DNA from: Cognatilysobacter segetis
Lineage (GTDB): Bacteria > Pseudomonadota > Gammaproteobacteria > Xanthomonadales > Xanthomonadaceae
Direction of reading: 5' to 3'
NCBI RefSeq assembly: GCF_004359965.1
Contig: NZ_SMRQ01000011.1
Span: 1-64,000, forward strand
Length of the DNA stretch: 64,000 nucleotides
Made by a program: the position numbers and the translations under genes. Positions 53,678 through 62,750 of the stretch are shown here, in pieces (position 1 is the first letter of the stretch; each line of letters starts with the position of its first letter). The notes below the pieces were generated by a model. It was not told the DNA's origin. It saw only the letters and a program-made list of their open reading frames with translations, and made no database searches.

Positions 53678-56600
53678 TCAGGCCGTCGCTGCCGCGGCGG
53701 GCACGGCCGGCAACCCCCGCGCGCGCCGAAACAGGCGCGACGTCGCGCCGCGCAGGTCGTCCAGGATCGCGTAGACCGTCGGCAGGAACAGCAGGCTGAC
53801 GACGGTCGAGAACGCCAGCCCGCCCGCGATCGCACGCGCCATCGGGTAGTACGGGGGCCCGTTGCCGGCCATCTGCGTGTTGCCGATCGCGATCGGCACC
53901 ATGGCGAGGATCGCCGTGCCCATCGTCATGAGGATCGGCCGCAGGCGCTCGCGGCTGCCCTCGACCAGTGCCTCCGTGCGCGACAGGCCGCGGCGGCGCA
54001 GGTTGTTGATGTGCTCGATCATCACGATGCCGTTGTTCACCACCACGCCCATCAGCACGAGGATGCCGATGAAGGCCATGATGTTGAACTCGGTGCCGGT
54101 GAGCCAGAACAGCCAGAACACGCCGAACACCGAGAACAGCACGCCGGACATGATCGCCGACGGGAACAGCAGCGACTCGAACACCGCCGCCATCACCACG
54201 TAGATCATCACCAGCGCGATCAGCAGGTTGAACATCATCTGCTTGCTCGCCTCGTCGTCCTCCTGGAAGGCGCTGCCGTCGAAGCTGTAGCTGTAGCCCG
54301 GCGGGACTTGCACGGACTTCAGCGTGTCCTCCATCGCCTTCTTCGCCTTGGCCGGCTCGACCTTGTCCGGCAGGCTGGCCTGGATCGTCAGCGTGGTCTG
54401 GCGGTTCGTACGCTGGATCTGCGACGCCGACGGCCGCACCGCCACGTCGACCATCGCCAGCAGCGGCACCGCGCGGCCGTCTGGCGCACGCACCGTGAAG
54501 CCCGCGATGTCACCGACGCCGAAATCCTCGGCGCCGGCGAAGCGCACCCACACCGGTACCTCGGTGTCGCCGCGACGGAACTCGCGCAGCGGCGCGCCAC
54601 GCAGGGCCAGCCCGACGAACTGCGAGACCTGCTGCGCGGTGAAGCCGAACGCCGCCGCGCGCTCGCGGTCGACGCGCACGGCGAGCTCGCTGTTCTTGTC
54701 GCCGGTATCCACCCGCACGTCGCGCAGCTCGGGCCGCTTGGCCAGGATCGGCACGATGTCGCGGCCGAGGTCCTCGAGCGTCTGCGTGGAGTCGCCCACC
54801 AGCTGCACCTGCACCTTCTGGCCCGGCTGACCCCCGTTCGGGCCGCCCTGGTTGCCCACGGTCAGGTCCGCGCGCGCCGACTTCGGCAGCTCCTTGCGAA
54901 GCGTCTCGACGTAGGCCTTCATGTCCGGCACGACCTTCGTATCCACCGTGAGCCGCGTCGACGCCCCGCCCTGCTCGCTGTAGTACGAATAGAGCTGGGT
55001 GATGCCGAGCGGCTTCCGACGGGCGTCGAGATAGTGCTCGACGCGCAGCAGCTCGTCCGACATCTGCTCCTTCGTGTACGCACCTTTCCACTGGTACTGG
55101 ATGCTGACCTCGTCGCCGTCGTCGCCGCCGAACATGTTCTTCTTCGTCAGCATCATCGGCACGATGCTGACCGCGATGATCAGGAAAATGCCGGCGACGC
55201 TCGCGCCGCGGTGCTCGAGCGTCCAGCGCAGCAGCGTGGCATAACGCCGCTGCAGTCGCGGGATCAGGCCGTTCGGGCTGCGCACAGCGGGGGGCGTCTT
55301 CATGCGCGCCGACAGCATCGGAATCAGGCTGACCGCCACGAGCCACGACGCCAGCAGCGACACCGAGATCGTGATCGCGATCTGCGAGAGATAGATGCTG
55401 AGGAAGTTGCGCTCGCCGAACAGGTTCGGCAGGAACACGATGCAGTGGCAGAGCGTGCCCGCCGACAGCGCGATAGCGACGTGCCGCGTGCCGACGATCG
55501 ATGCCATCACCGGATTGCCGGGCATTTTCTCCCGTTCCTGGTAGATGCTCTCCACCACGACGACCGCGTTGTCGACCAGCATGCCGACCGCCAGCAGCAG
55601 GCCCATCATCGACAGGATGTTGAGCGAAACGCCGGCGAAGTACATGAAACCGAGCGTCATCACGAAGCAGATCGGGATCGCCAGCGTCACCATGGCCGTC
55701 GACGGCCAGTGGCGCAGGAAGAAGAACAGCACGGCAATCGACAGCACCAGGCCGATCGCGCCCGCCTCGGCGAGTTCGGTCAGCGAGTTGGTCACGTCCT
55801 CGCCCTGGTTCTGGATGATCTTGACCTGCACGTCGTGTAGCGCGGGATCGGTGCGGATCGCCTCGACCTCCTTGAGCGCGCGCGCCGATACGTCGACCAG
55901 GTTCGCGCTGCGCTCCTTGTAGACGTCGAGGCCGACGGCCGGACGCCCGTCGAGCCGGCGGCCGTAGTCCATGCGCGCCGGCTTCAGCCGGATTTCGGCG
56001 ATGTCGCCCAGGCGCGTTCCCTTGGCGTCGATCACCAGCGCGCGCAGCTGGTCGAGGTCGGCGATCTCGCCGACCGGCTGCACGCGCAGGCGACGGCCGC
56101 CGTCGTCGATCTCGCCGCCCGAGACGGAGAAGTTCACGGCCTGCAGGCGCGTGGTCAGCTCGTTGAGCACGACACCGCGCGAGGTGAGCGCGTCCGGATC
56201 GATCGCGATCTCCACCTCGTTGGGGGCCGCGCCCGACACCTCGACGCGGGCGACGCCCGGGATGCGCTCGAGGCGGCGCTTGAACTCGCGCTCGATCATG
56301 TCGTACGCGCCGGTCAGGTCGCGCGCACCCGCGAGGCGGACCTGCAGCACCGGCTGGTCGGTCGTCGAGAACTTGTTGACGAAGTAGCGCTTGAGGTCGT
56401 CCGGCAGATCGTCGCGGATCGCGTCAATGCGCTCGCGCGCTTCCGACGCCGCGATCGAGACATCGCGGCTCCAGTCGGAGAAGAACACGCCGATGCTGGC
56501 ACCCTCGGAGCGGGCATTCGACTCCATGCGCTTGACCCCCGTCAGCGTCGACAGCGCTTCCTCCGACGGGCGCAGCACCGTGCGCTCGACTTCCTCCGGC

Positions 56601-56767
56601 GTGGAGCCCGTGTAAGGCAGCTCGATGAAGATGCCGGGGAACGTCACCTCCGGGAACGATTCCAGCGGCAGCCGCACCGCCGCGATCAGGCCGATCACGA
56701 ACAGCGACACGAAGAACATGATCGCCGTGACGGGGCGGCGGATGCTCAGCTCGGCGATGCCGCTCAT
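53678..56767 (-). CDS. RND efflux permease, second subunit
   Basis: Inner-membrane proton-driven exporter of 1029 residues, the normal RND length, with twelve membrane helices and two large periplasmic loops. The TM4 motif is GMLVDNAVVVVES: the first Asp of the AcrB Asp407/Asp408 pair is kept but the second is Asn. ATG 56767 overlaps the stop of the other permease gene by four bases. Together with the adaptor it would form a tripartite pump with an outer-membrane channel encoded elsewhere. Pumps with two permeases (MdtBC type) act as hetero-trimers. Substrates cannot be read. Confidence 0.92.
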   Translation of the reverse strand: MSGIAELSIRRPVTAIMFFVSLFVIGLIAAVRLPLESFPEVTFPGIFIELPYTGSTPEEVERTVLRPSEEALSTLTGVKRMESNARSEGASIGVFFSDWSRDVSIAASEARERIDAIRDDLPDDLKRYFVNKFSTTDQPVLQVRLAGARDLTGAYDMIEREFKRRLERIPGVARVEVSGAAPNEVEIAIDPDALTSRGVVLNELTTRLQAVNFSVSGGEIDDGGRRLRVQPVGEIADLDQLRALVIDAKGTRLGDIAEIRLKPARMDYGRRLDGRPAVGLDVYKERSANLVDVSARALKEVEAIRTDPALHDVQVKIIQNQGEDVTNSLTELAEAGAIGLVLSIAVLFFFLRHWPSTAMVTLAIPICFVMTLGFMYFAGVSLNILSMMGLLLAVGMLVDNAVVVVESIYQEREKMPGNPVMASIVGTRHVAIALSAGTLCHCIVFLPNLFGERNFLSIYLSQIAITISVSLLASWLVAVSLIPMLSARMKTPPAVRSPNGLIPRLQRRYATLLRWTLEHRGASVAGIFLIIAVSIVPMMLTKKNMFGGDDGDEVSIQYQWKGAYTKEQMSDELLRVEHYLDARRKPLGITQLYSYYSEQGGASTRLTVDTKVVPDMKAYVETLRKELPKSARADLTVGNQGGPNGGQPGQKVQVQLVGDSTQTLEDLGRDIVPILAKRPELRDVRVDTGDKNSELAVRVDRERAAAFGFTAQQVSQFVGLALRGAPLREFRRGDTEVPVWVRFAGAEDFGVGDIAGFTVRAPDGRAVPLLAMVDVAVRPSASQIQRTNRQTTLTIQASLPDKVEPAKAKKAMEDTLKSVQVPPGYSYSFDGSAFQEDDEASKQMMFNLLIALVMIYVVMAAVFESLLFPSAIMSGVLFSVFGVFWLFWLTGTEFNIMAFIGILVLMGVVVNNGIVMIEHINNLRRRGLSRTEALVEGSRERLRPILMTMGTAILAMVPIAIGNTQMAGNGPPYYPMARAIAGGLAFSTVVSLLFLPTVYAILDDLRGATSRLFRRARGLPAVPAAAATA

Positions 56768-59700
56768 GCGGGCTGCGCCTCCGCGCCGTCGAGGTCGGTG
56801 TCACGCGCCGCGGCACGCCGCGCACGCCGCACGTAGTGCTCGTCGGCGCGGCGGTCCAGCAGGTCGTAGACCACCGGGATCACCACCAGCGTGAGCAGCG
56901 TCGACACCAGCAGGCCGCCGATGACCGTGATCGCCATCGGCGAACGCACCTCGGCACCCTCGCCGAAGGCGAGCGCCAGCGGCAGGAAGCCGAACAGCGT
57001 GCACAGCGTGGTCATCGCGATCGGGCGCAGGCGCGAACGCGCACCTTCCACCAGCGCCTCGCGCTTGGCGACGCCGGCCTCGCGCAGCTGGTTGACCTTG
57101 TCGACGAGGATGATCGCGTTCTTCACCACCAGGCCCACCAGCAGGATCAGGCCGATGAACACCACCACCGAGACGGGCGACCGCGTCAGCAGCAGCGCCA
57201 GCACCGCACCCACCATGGCCAGCGGGATGGTGAAGAGGATCACGAACGGATGCAGCAGCGATTCGAACTGCGAGGCCATCACCAGGTAGACGAGGAAGAT
57301 GGCGAGGCCGAACGCGAACAGCAGCGACCGCACGGAATCGGTGAGCTCCTCGCCCTGCCCGCCGATATGCATCGACACGTCGGTACCCAGCGGATTCGCG
57401 GCCACGAGCTGCTGCACTTCCTCGATCGCGCTGCCGAGGTCCGTGCCGCGCAGGTTCGATGAAACGATCGCCACGCGCACCTGGTCGGCGCGGTGGATCT
57501 CGCTCGGCCCGGTGGTGGAGACGACGTCCGCCACGGACTCCAGCGTCACCGGCGCGCGGCCGTTGCCCGGGTTGACGATGAGATGGCGGATGCTGTCGAC
57601 CGACGCGCGATCGCTCTCGTTGGCGCGGACGAGAACGTCGATCTTGCGATCGCGGAAGCTGTAGCGGGTGGCGACGTCGCCGCGCACCTTCTTCACCACC
57701 GCATCGGCGATCTGGCGCGTGGTGAGGCCGAGCGCCGCCGCGCGTTCCTGGTCGAAGCGGATCTGCACTTCGGGGAAGCCCTGCTCGACCGTCGACTTGA
57801 CGTCGGCGTAGTGCGGATTCGCGCGCAGCAGCGCGGTCAGGCGGTCGCCGGCCGTGCGCAGGCTCTCGAGGTCGCTGCCGCGCAGCTCGATCTCCAGTGG
57901 TGCGGAGAAGCTGAAGAGCTGGGGCCGACGGAAATCGACCTGCGCATCCGATACACCGGCGACGGACGCGCGCAGCTTCTCGGTCTCCGCGGCCTCGACC
58001 TCGTGGCTGCCACCGTCGGCCATCACGATGCTGATCTTGCCGATGTTCTCGCCGCTTTCCGTCGGGTTCGCGTCCAGGCGCGTGCCACTGCCGCTGACGC
58101 CGAACATCGCGCGGATGCCGTCGTCCTTCTCGTGGGCCTGCTGCAGGCGGCGGACGATCGCGTCGGTCTCGCGCAGCGGCGTGCCCGGCGGCAACTTCAC
58201 CGTCATCTCGAAACGATCCTGCGCGAGCTGCGGGATCAGGTCCGCGCCCAGCATCGGCACGGCGGCCAACGTCAGCGCGAATGCCGCCGCGGCGACGCCG
58301 AGCACGAGGCCCGGCCGGCGCAGCGCACCCGGCAGCAGCGCCAGGTAACGGGCTTCGGCACGGTCGTAGACCGACATCGCGCCGCGGCTCGCCGCCCCGG
58401 CCACCGGCGACACCACGAAGCGTGCACCGCGCCAGAGACGGGTGAACAGCCACGCCAACCCGAAGACCACCGGCCCGACGAACGCGCGCAGCGCCAGCCC
58501 GACCAGCCAGAACGGCAGCGCGACGAGCCGCACCGGCAACAGCAGCAGCCACGTCAGCAGCGCCAGCGCCGGGCGCATGCCCGAGCCCAACGGCCAGCGA
58601 TACAGCGCCGGCCGACTGCGGATCACGCGGTAGGCGCCGATCGCGAACGTCACCGGCAACGCCAGCAGGACCGCCAGCGCACCCGCCGCGCGGTTGCCGA
58701 CCCGCTTCATCGGCGACGCCACGGTCGAGCGCAGCAGCGCCACGTCCGCCGCGTGTTCCGGCGCCGGCTCCTCGCGGACGCCGTCGTCGACGCGCGACTT
58801 GAACGCGCTGAGCATCGGAATCAACGTCATCGAGACGACCAGCGAGATCGCGATCGCGATGGCCACCGTGAGCGCCTGGTCGCGGAACAGCTGCCCGGCG
58901 ATGCCCTGCACGAACACGAGCGGCAGGAACACCGAGATCGTCGTCAGCGTCGACGCGACCACCGCCATGCTGACCTCGCGCGTGCCCTCGATGGCGGCGC
59001 GCATCACGCCCAGCCCGCGTTCGCGCGCCTTGGCGATGCTTTCGAGCACGACGATCGAGTCGTCGACCACCAGGCCCGTCGCCAGTGCGAGGCCGCCGAG
59101 CGACATCACGTTGAGGCTCAGGCCCAGCCGGCCCATGAAGAAGAACGTGGTGATGATCGACACCGGCAGCGACAGCGCCACCACGAAGGTGCTCCAGCCG
59201 TCGCGCAGGAACAGGAAGATGATCAGCACGGCCAGGATGCCGCCGATCACCGCGTCCTCCTTGACGCTCGAGATGGCGTTGCGGATGAACTGCGACTGGT
59301 CGTCGATGGTGGTGAGCTCGACATCCTTGGGCATGCGCTCGCGGATGTCCTTGAGCTTCGCGTCGATCGCGTCGGCGGTCGCGACGGTGTTCGCGTCGCC
59401 TTCCTTGTAGATCGCCAGCTCGACCGCCTCGCGGCCGCCGAGGCGGATCACCGACTCGCGCTCCTTGTAGCCCTGCCGGACGGTCGCGATGTCCTTGAGG
59501 CGCACGGGCATGCCGTTCGCCGGCGTGGCGCCACCGGAGGACGCGCTCTGCACCGACGCCGCGGCGGCCATCGCGCTCGCGTTGCCGGTCGCCGCCGCCA
59601 CGCGCGCCATCTGCTCGGCGGCCGACTGCGCCGCCCCGCCGCCCGCCGACGAAGTCGTCACCAGCATGTCGCGCATCTCGTCGATGCTGCGGAACTGGTT

Positions 59701-60453
59701 GACCGTACGCACGAGGTAGCGCTGCGTGCCTTCTTCCAGCCGGCCGCCGGAGACGTTGACATTCTCCTGACCGAGCCGCTGGATCACGGTGTCGATCGAC
59801 AGGCCGAGCTGCGCGAGCTTCTGCTGGTCGATCTCGACCTGCACCTCGTCCTCGAGGCCGCCGCCGACCTTGACCGCGGCCACGCCGTCGACCGGCTCGA
59901 GCTTCTTCTTCAGGTCCTCGTCGGCGTAGCGGCGCAGCTCCGTCAGGCGGCGGATGGAATCGGCTTCGGTCGTGCTCTTCGCGGTGAGCGCGAGGCGCAT
60001 CACCGGCTCCGTGGACGGATTGAAGCGCAGCAGCACCGGCGGCTTGGCTTCCAGCGGAAGCTGCAGCGTCTCGATCTTGTCGCGCACCTCGAGGCCGGCC
60101 TGGTCCATGTCCGTGCCCCACGCGAACTCGAGCACGACGTCGCTCTGGCCCGTGCGCGACACGCTGCGCAGCTTGCGCAGGTTCTTCACCACGCCGAGCG
60201 CTTCCTCGGCCGGCTCGGAGATCAGGGTTTCCACTTCCGAGGGTGCGGCGCCCGGGTACTCGGTGCGAACGGTCAGCGTGGGATAGCTGAGGTCGGGCAG
60301 CAGGTTGACCTTCAGTTCGCGCAGCGCGATCAGGCCGAACAGCACGAACGTGAGCATCGCCATGAACACGGTGACGCGGCGGCGCACCGCGAATTCGACG
60401 ATGCCGCCCGACCGCGTGGCGGACTCGGGCGCGGAAGGCTCGGGAGCGGACAT
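56764..60453 (-). CDS. RND efflux permease, enlarged first subunit
   Basis: 1229 residues, about 190 more than usual RND pumps. The TM4 proton relay is intact, Asp464-Asp465 in LVVDDSIVVLES. Two insertions explain the length. An Ala/Gly/Ser-rich segment is at about 268-314 in the periplasmic part. A stretch at about 551-712, between helices 6 and 7, contains extra hydrophobic segments (588-611 and 628-673), where normal pumps have a short cytoplasmic link. The ends of the protein are ordinary. It starts at ATG 60453, 11 bases after the adaptor gene, and overlaps the next permease. Confidence 0.92.
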   Translation of the reverse strand: MSAPEPSAPESATRSGGIVEFAVRRRVTVFMAMLTFVLFGLIALRELKVNLLPDLSYPTLTVRTEYPGAAPSEVETLISEPAEEALGVVKNLRKLRSVSRTGQSDVVLEFAWGTDMDQAGLEVRDKIETLQLPLEAKPPVLLRFNPSTEPVMRLALTAKSTTEADSIRRLTELRRYADEDLKKKLEPVDGVAAVKVGGGLEDEVQVEIDQQKLAQLGLSIDTVIQRLGQENVNVSGGRLEEGTQRYLVRTVNQFRSIDEMRDMLVTTSSAGGGAAQSAAEQMARVAAATGNASAMAAAASVQSASSGGATPANGMPVRLKDIATVRQGYKERESVIRLGGREAVELAIYKEGDANTVATADAIDAKLKDIRERMPKDVELTTIDDQSQFIRNAISSVKEDAVIGGILAVLIIFLFLRDGWSTFVVALSLPVSIITTFFFMGRLGLSLNVMSLGGLALATGLVVDDSIVVLESIAKARERGLGVMRAAIEGTREVSMAVVASTLTTISVFLPLVFVQGIAGQLFRDQALTVAIAIAISLVVSMTLIPMLSAFKSRVDDGVREEPAPEHAADVALLRSTVASPMKRVGNRAAGALAVLLALPVTFAIGAYRVIRSRPALYRWPLGSGMRPALALLTWLLLLPVRLVALPFWLVGLALRAFVGPVVFGLAWLFTRLWRGARFVVSPVAGAASRGAMSVYDRAEARYLALLPGALRRPGLVLGVAAAAFALTLAAVPMLGADLIPQLAQDRFEMTVKLPPGTPLRETDAIVRRLQQAHEKDDGIRAMFGVSGSGTRLDANPTESGENIGKISIVMADGGSHEVEAAETEKLRASVAGVSDAQVDFRRPQLFSFSAPLEIELRGSDLESLRTAGDRLTALLRANPHYADVKSTVEQGFPEVQIRFDQERAAALGLTTRQIADAVVKKVRGDVATRYSFRDRKIDVLVRANESDRASVDSIRHLIVNPGNGRAPVTLESVADVVSTTGPSEIHRADQVRVAIVSSNLRGTDLGSAIEEVQQLVAANPLGTDVSMHIGGQGEELTDSVRSLLFAFGLAIFLVYLVMASQFESLLHPFVILFTIPLAMVGAVLALLLTRSPVSVVVFIGLILLVGLVVKNAIILVDKVNQLREAGVAKREALVEGARSRLRPIAMTTLCTLFGFLPLALAFGEGAEVRSPMAITVIGGLLVSTLLTLVVIPVVYDLLDRRADEHYVRRARRAAARDTDLDGAEAQPA

Positions 60454-60464
60454 GGCGTGTCTCC

Positions 60465-61568
60465 TCAGCGCGCGGCGATCGGCGCGGCGGCCGGGGCGGC
60501 GGCCGTCGGTAGCACCTGCACGTCGCTGCCCTCGCGCAAGGCGGTCTTGCCGGCGACGACCACGCGATCACCCGCCTTCAGGCCCGAGCGCACTTCCATC
60601 CAGCCGCCCTCGCTGTAGCCGAGCTTGACCGGCACGCGCACGGCCTTGTTGGCGCGCACGACGTAGACGGCCGGATCGGCATCGTCCTCCAGCAGCGCGG
60701 TGCGCGGCACGACGAGCGCATCGGTGCGCTGGTCGTAGTCGATGCGGATGCGCCCGAACATGCCGGGCTGCAGCAGGCCGCCGCCGTCGAACGCGGCGAT
60801 CACGCGGAAGGTGCCGCTGCCCGAGTCCACCACCGGCGCGACGCGATCGACCTTGCCGGTGAAGCCGCGGCCGGGCAGCGCATCCACCTGCAGCTGCACG
60901 GGCTGTCCGGCCTTCAGCGTGGCCATTTCGCGCTCGGGGACGTTGAGCACGGCCTCCAGGCGCGAGGTGTCGACGATGCGGAAGATCGGCGTGTTGATCT
61001 GGACGAAGTTGCCCGGCTTGATGGAGCGCTGCGCGACGACGCCGGAGATCGGCGCGACGACGCCGGCGTACGAGAGCTCGAGGTTCGCGAGGCGATTGGC
61101 GGCGCGCGCGTTCTCGAGGTCGAACTTCAGCTGGTCGATGTCGTTCGCGCTGATCAGCTTCTGCTCGGACAGCTGGCGCGAGCGCGCGTAGTTCGCCTCG
61201 AGCTTGCGCATCTGCGCGGCGGTCTGCGCGGCCTGCAGCGCCGAGCGCGAGGCGTCGAGGCGCACCAGCGTCTGGCCGGCGCGGACGGCCTGGCCCTCCT
61301 CGGCGAACACCGCCAGCGCCACGCCGGACGTCTTGGCGACGACCTGCGCCTCGCTGCGCGGCTCCAGCGGCGCGGTGCCGGTGTAGCTCGCGGCGATCGG
61401 GCGCGTCGCGACCACCGCCACTTCGACCGGCACGGCCTCGGGGCCCTTCTTTTCCTTGGCCTCGGCGTCGCCCGGCTTGGGGCCCTTGCAGGCGGCCAGC
61501 GCGAGACAGCCCAGGAAGACGATGGAGAAGCGCGTCGCGACGGCGCGGGAGGTCGGGGCGGTACGCAT
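60465..61568 (-). CDS. RND efflux periplasmic adaptor lipoprotein
   Basis: Membrane-fusion protein of 367 residues linking the permeases to an outer-membrane channel. The lipobox ALAAC gives Cys27; a Lys/Glu-rich linker, lipoyl halves (VALAVFAEEGQAVRAGQTLVRL and SYAGVVAPISGVVAQR) around a helical hairpin, and a beta-barrel follow. ATG 61568 has AAGGA upstream; ATG 61589 would add seven residues and has none. First gene of the operon. The 239-bp gap to the divergent cytochrome gene contains the most A+T-rich stretch nearby (61617-61632), a likely promoter or operator zone. Confidence 0.93.
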   Translation of the reverse strand: MRTAPTSRAVATRFSIVFLGCLALAACKGPKPGDAEAKEKKGPEAVPVEVAVVATRPIAASYTGTAPLEPRSEAQVVAKTSGVALAVFAEEGQAVRAGQTLVRLDASRSALQAAQTAAQMRKLEANYARSRQLSEQKLISANDIDQLKFDLENARAANRLANLELSYAGVVAPISGVVAQRSIKPGNFVQINTPIFRIVDTSRLEAVLNVPEREMATLKAGQPVQLQVDALPGRGFTGKVDRVAPVVDSGSGTFRVIAAFDGGGLLQPGMFGRIRIDYDQRTDALVVPRTALLEDDADPAVYVVRANKAVRVPVKLGYSEGGWMEVRSGLKAGDRVVVAGKTALREGSDVQVLPTAAAPAAAPIAAR

Positions 61569-61735
61569 CGGAAGGTCCTTCGAAACCATGGAATAAACGG
61601 CGGTCAGCCGGTGTTGTACATAGGTATATCACCGACGTTCACACGGCCCATGCGCCGAAGGTCACGGGTGCCGACGACAGGGGCGTTACCGAGCGCGCAG
61701 GCTGCCGACCGTTCGTCGAACCGGGGGCCGCAGGC

Positions 61736-61741
61736 TATACT
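61736..61741 (+). promoter_or_regulatory. Possible -10 box for the cytochrome c genes
   Basis: TATACT 67 bases before the first cytochrome ATG; a weak -35 candidate (TTCGTC) lies 18 bases upstream. Offered only as a candidate. Confidence 0.35.
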
Positions 61742-61807
61742 CGGCCGCTTGTGCGAACGCGCCCCGCGTCGCATCCCACCGCCAGCACGAGAACCGCGGA
61801 CCTGACC

Positions 61808-62185
61808 ATGCGACCGCTGACGATCGCCGCCCTCGCCCTATCGACGCTGCTCGCCACCGGCGCGCACGCCCAAGACACCGCCCCCGCCGCCTCGCCCGCG
61901 GCCACCGCGGCGCCCGCCGCCGCCACGCCCGCCAAGGGCGACACCGCGCGCGGCCGCGAGCTGACCTACACCTGCAAGGGCTGCCATGGGGTGACGGGTT
62001 ACAAGAACGCCTATCCGAACTACCACGTGCCGCGCATCGCCGGGCAGCACGAGCAGTACCTGATCAACGCGCTGACGGGTTACCGCGAGGGCACGCGCAG
62101 GCATCCGACCATGCAGGCGCAGGCGCAGAGCTTCTCGGCGCAGGACATCGCCGACATCGCCGCCTACCTCGCGACCCTGAAGTGA
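61808..62185 (+). CDS. Periplasmic class I cytochrome c
   Basis: 125 residues. A signal peptide ends near GAHAQ (residue 22) and an Ala/Pro-rich linker follows. The heme site is CKGCH (Cys56, Cys59, His60), and a methionine in HPTMQAQAQSF is the probable sixth ligand. It resembles the c553/c5-like proteins that come in pairs with a second cytochrome. It would be matured by the Ccm system encoded in this window. A terminal reductase partner is not visible. The next gene starts 8 bases after its stop. Confidence 0.9.
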   Translation: MRPLTIAALALSTLLATGAHAQDTAPAASPAATAAPAAATPAKGDTARGRELTYTCKGCHGVTGYKNAYPNYHVPRIAGQHEQYLINALTGYREGTRRHPTMQAQAQSFSAQDIADIAAYLATLK

Positions 62186-62193
62186 GCCCGACC

Positions 62194-62637
62194 ATGACGA
62201 ATACCCGACTGTTCCTCGGCGGCCTCGCCATCGCCCTGCTCGCCACCGCCTGCGGCCCGAAGAAGGCCGAAGAGGCCGCGGGCGAAGAGCACGCGCCGGT
62301 CTCCGAACACTCGTCCGCGGGCCTGCCGGCCGGCGATATCGCTGCCGGCGAGAAGTTCGCCAACACCAAGCAGGCGGGCACGGGCCAGGCGTGTGCCGAG
62401 TGCCACGGCAAGGACGGCGCCGCGCCGATCGACCCGAGCTACCCGTACCTGGCCGGCCAGTACGCCGACTACGTGGCCTCCGCGCTCGAGATGTATCGCG
62501 ACGGTCGTCGCCAGAATCCGCTGATGGCGGCGCAAGCGAAGGAGCTGAAGGACCAGGACATCGCGAACCTCGCGGCGTATTTCGCGTCGCGCGAGCGCAA
62601 GGTCTACGACCTGCACGAGCGCGAAGGCGGCAAATAA
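62194..62637 (+). CDS. Lipoprotein cytochrome c
   Basis: 147 residues, with a lipoprotein signal (lipobox ATAC, Cys20) and an acidic linker (KKAEEAAGEEHAP). The heme motif CAECH has Cys67, Cys70 and His71; the Met in NPLMAAQAKEL is the likely axial ligand. ATG 62194 is taken; a GTG at 62182 overlapping the previous stop would add four residues before the signal. The pair of soluble and membrane-tethered monoheme cytochromes suggests an electron shuttle. A terminator follows. Confidence 0.9.
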   Translation: MTNTRLFLGGLAIALLATACGPKKAEEAAGEEHAPVSEHSSAGLPAGDIAAGEKFANTKQAGTGQACAECHGKDGAAPIDPSYPYLAGQYADYVASALEMYRDGRRQNPLMAAQAKELKDQDIANLAAYFASRERKVYDLHEREGGK

Positions 62638-62658
62638 GCCGCAACGCGCGCTCGCGAC

Positions 62659-62690
62659 AAAACGGCCCGCATCGCGGGCCGTTTTCGTTT
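62659..62690. terminator. Terminator after the cytochrome c pair
   Basis: AAAACGGCCCGC/GCGGGCCGTTTT stem with an ATC loop and T-rich 3' side (CGTTTCGG). The A-run on the other side lets it serve the converging gene too. Confidence 0.85.
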
Positions 62691-62750
62691 CGGTGAATGC
62701 AACCGCGCCGCATGTCCCTGCGCGGTCGGTGCGCGCCGCCTGCGCACGGC

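Noticed and set aside
57493-60618. A 1041-codon open frame on the plus strand
   Set aside because: Antisense to the RND permease gene; Arg/His/Gln-rich composition with no domain, while the minus strand gives a complete pump.
61601-61640. A palindromic operator in the A+T-rich stretch before the RND adaptor gene
   Set aside because: Comparison of the strand with its own complement shows too few matches for a dyad; only the A+T-richness is real.
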